Below are positions 7,212-8,134 of a stretch of 8,134 nucleotides of DNA, piece after piece. Where the stretch lies: positions 1 through 8,134 of the forward strand of contig JAPLAJ010000099.1 in NCBI GenBank assembly GCA_026393335.1. The letters are read 5' to 3'. The notes under the pieces were generated by a model, which made no database searches, was not told the DNA's origin, and saw only the letters and a program-made list of their open reading frames with translations. This DNA is from Rhodoluna sp. (GTDB taxonomy: Bacteria; Actinomycetota; Actinomycetes; Actinomycetales; Microbacteriaceae). A program made the position numbers and the translations under genes. Within the stretch, counting starts at the first letter, position 1. Every line of letters starts with the position of its first letter.

Positions 7212-7240
7212 ATTTTTCTAACTGGTTGTAAGGCTTAAAC

Positions 7241-7252
7241 ACCAAACTTGGT
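7241..7252. repeat. Short palindrome in the pstC leader
   Basis: ACCAA (7241-7245) and TTGGT (7248-7252) are perfect inverted arms separated by AC, ending three bases before the pstC ATG. They occupy the place where a Shine-Dalgarno would be expected, and none is visible there. It could be a protein-binding half-site pair or a chance palindrome. Confidence 0.3.
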
Positions 7253-7255
7253 CTT

Positions 7256-8134
7256 ATGAGCCAAACCCCTGTGACCCCGCCTGCCCAAGTAAGGCGCAAG
7301 CTGGTCATTAAGCCTCTGAGCAAGGGCGATAAATGGTTCTTTAGGTCAACTTCAATTGCTGCTCACTTCGCATTTGTGCTTGTAGCCCTTATTCTTGGCT
7401 TCCTGTTATGGAAGTCTTGGCCAGTAATTCAAGGGCAGGGTTTTGACTTTGTTTTCGGATCGACCTGGGATGCTGACTCAGATCCGATGGTGCTCCAACT
7501 AGGGCCAATGCTCTGGGGTTCATTACTTATTGCAATCGTTGGAATTATCATCGCTACGCCAATGGCCTTATCGATGGCCTATCTAATTGTTTTTATGTTG
7601 CCAAATCGTTTGGCAAGGATTGCAACAACTCTGGTTGACCTTCTAGCTGCCTTACCTTCTGTTGTTCTAGGCCTCTGGGGTCTTTTAGTTTTCACTCCTG
7701 TGGCATCGCACTGGGCTGAAGTTTTGAACTCATACCTCGGCTGGATTCCAATTTTTGGTGTCGCTGATGCTGAAAACGGATTCATGCGTTCGCCATTTAT
7801 TGCAGGCTGGATTGTTGCGGTAATGATTGTTCCAATCATCACCTCTGTAACCAGAGAAATCTTTAGCCAGCTGGATCGAGATCTAATCAACGGAGCTCTT
7901 GCTCTAGGTGGTAGCCGACTTTCAACGTTCAGGCGTGTAATCATGCCAACTTCCTCAGGTGGTGTGATTGGTGGTGTTCTTTTAGGTCTAGGCCGAGCTA
8001 TCGGTGAGACTGTAGCAATCTTCTACGTACTGAACCTAAGTTTCGACATCAACTGGGGAGCACTACTTGAGCCTCAGGGAGGAGCAGTTGCTTCTTGGAT
8101 TCTTGCTCGCTTTGGTGAAGCTAACGGTGCAGAA
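7256..8134 (+). CDS. pstC: Phosphate ABC transporter permease PstC (3'-truncated by window edge)
   Basis: PstC pairs with PstA to form the membrane channel of the PstSCAB high-affinity inorganic phosphate importer, powered by PstB. The frame is open for 293 codons to the last base without a stop. The family is usually about 300-340 residues, so only the end is missing. After a basic cytoplasmic N-terminus of about 28 residues comes TM1 (about 31-52), a periplasmic loop and the binding-protein-dependent permease domain from about residue 80. LAALPSVVLGLWGLLVF is a typical PstC signature. The EAA-type loop that contacts the ATPase is LINGALALGGSR near 210-221, and GRAIGET follows with Arg247 and Glu251, the charged pair region implicated in phosphate translocation in E. 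coli PstC. The ATG at 7256 gives the expected N-terminus but lacks a clear Shine-Dalgarno, so a very short leader is possible. A GTG at 7271 is a weaker alternative start. pstS is not directly upstream. Confidence 0.95.
   Translation, partial: MSQTPVTPPAQVRRKLVIKPLSKGDKWFFRSTSIAAHFAFVLVALILGFLLWKSWPVIQGQGFDFVFGSTWDADSDPMVLQLGPMLWGSLLIAIVGIIIATPMALSMAYLIVFMLPNRLARIATTLVDLLAALPSVVLGLWGLLVFTPVASHWAEVLNSYLGWIPIFGVADAENGFMRSPFIAGWIVAVMIVPIITSVTREIFSQLDRDLINGALALGGSRLSTFRRVIMPTSSGGVIGGVLLGLGRAIGETVAIFYVLNLSFDINWGALLEPQGGAVASWILARFGEANGAE

Noticed and set aside
7208..7227. AACCA/TGGTT inverted repeat as a terminator after the membrane protein gene
   Set aside because: The stem is only five pairs with a ten-base loop, the T-run is in the loop and not after the stem, and the 5' arm overlaps the predicted PHO box.
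7579..7944. A 121-codon open frame on the minus strand near the window end
   Set aside because: It is antisense to pstC, whose signature motifs are clear in the plus frame. The minus product is Arg/Thr/Pro-rich without family features.

Overview
The window looks like a chromosomal housekeeping segment from an actinobacterium of moderate GC, judged by eye to be well below the usual high-GC actinobacterial range. The gene order (proS, nusA, ylxR, infB, rbfA, truB), the MDIDLGALR-type NusA N-terminus, the IF2 linker with RPGNNPFA..QGM motifs followed by a Gly/Pro/Arg-rich tract, and a conserved-looking actinobacterial four-helix membrane protein all fit Actinomycetota. The best guess is a Microbacteriaceae-like, possibly streamlined freshwater lineage such as the Luna group. 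That placement is inferred from recalled family features and was not tested. All genes are on the plus strand and are densely packed, with no gene-free stretch longer than about 75 bases.

Positions 1-1400 hold the 3' four-fifths of proS (prolyl-tRNA synthetase), cut by the window edge. After 49 bases come nusA (1450-2484), ylxR/rnpM (2543-2812), infB (2888-5482), rbfA (5482-5925) and truB (5929-6822). Together they form the classical transcription/translation operon: an elongation and antitermination factor, an RNase P modulator, initiation factor IF2, a 30S maturation factor and the tRNA psi55 synthase. infB-rbfA share one base and rbfA-truB are 3 bases apart, so they are very likely co-transcribed and translationally coupled. 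A small four-helix membrane protein (6815-7189) overlaps the end of truB by 8 bases. No terminator-like hairpin plus T-tract is visible between these genes.

A new unit then begins. A 66-base gap contains two perfect GTTAACC heptamers with an 11-base period, a layout typical of a PhoB/PhoP (PHO) box. It is followed by pstC (7256 to the window end), the phosphate ABC transporter permease, which lacks only its last residues. pstC has no stop inside the window.

The window is mostly ordinary and I found no new defence or mobile system. The points worth a second look are a hairpin with one A/A mismatch just upstream of infB whose 3' arm includes part of the Shine-Dalgarno sequence, the predicted PHO box, the absence of rimP between proS and nusA, the absence of ribF after truB, and pstC without pstS immediately upstream.
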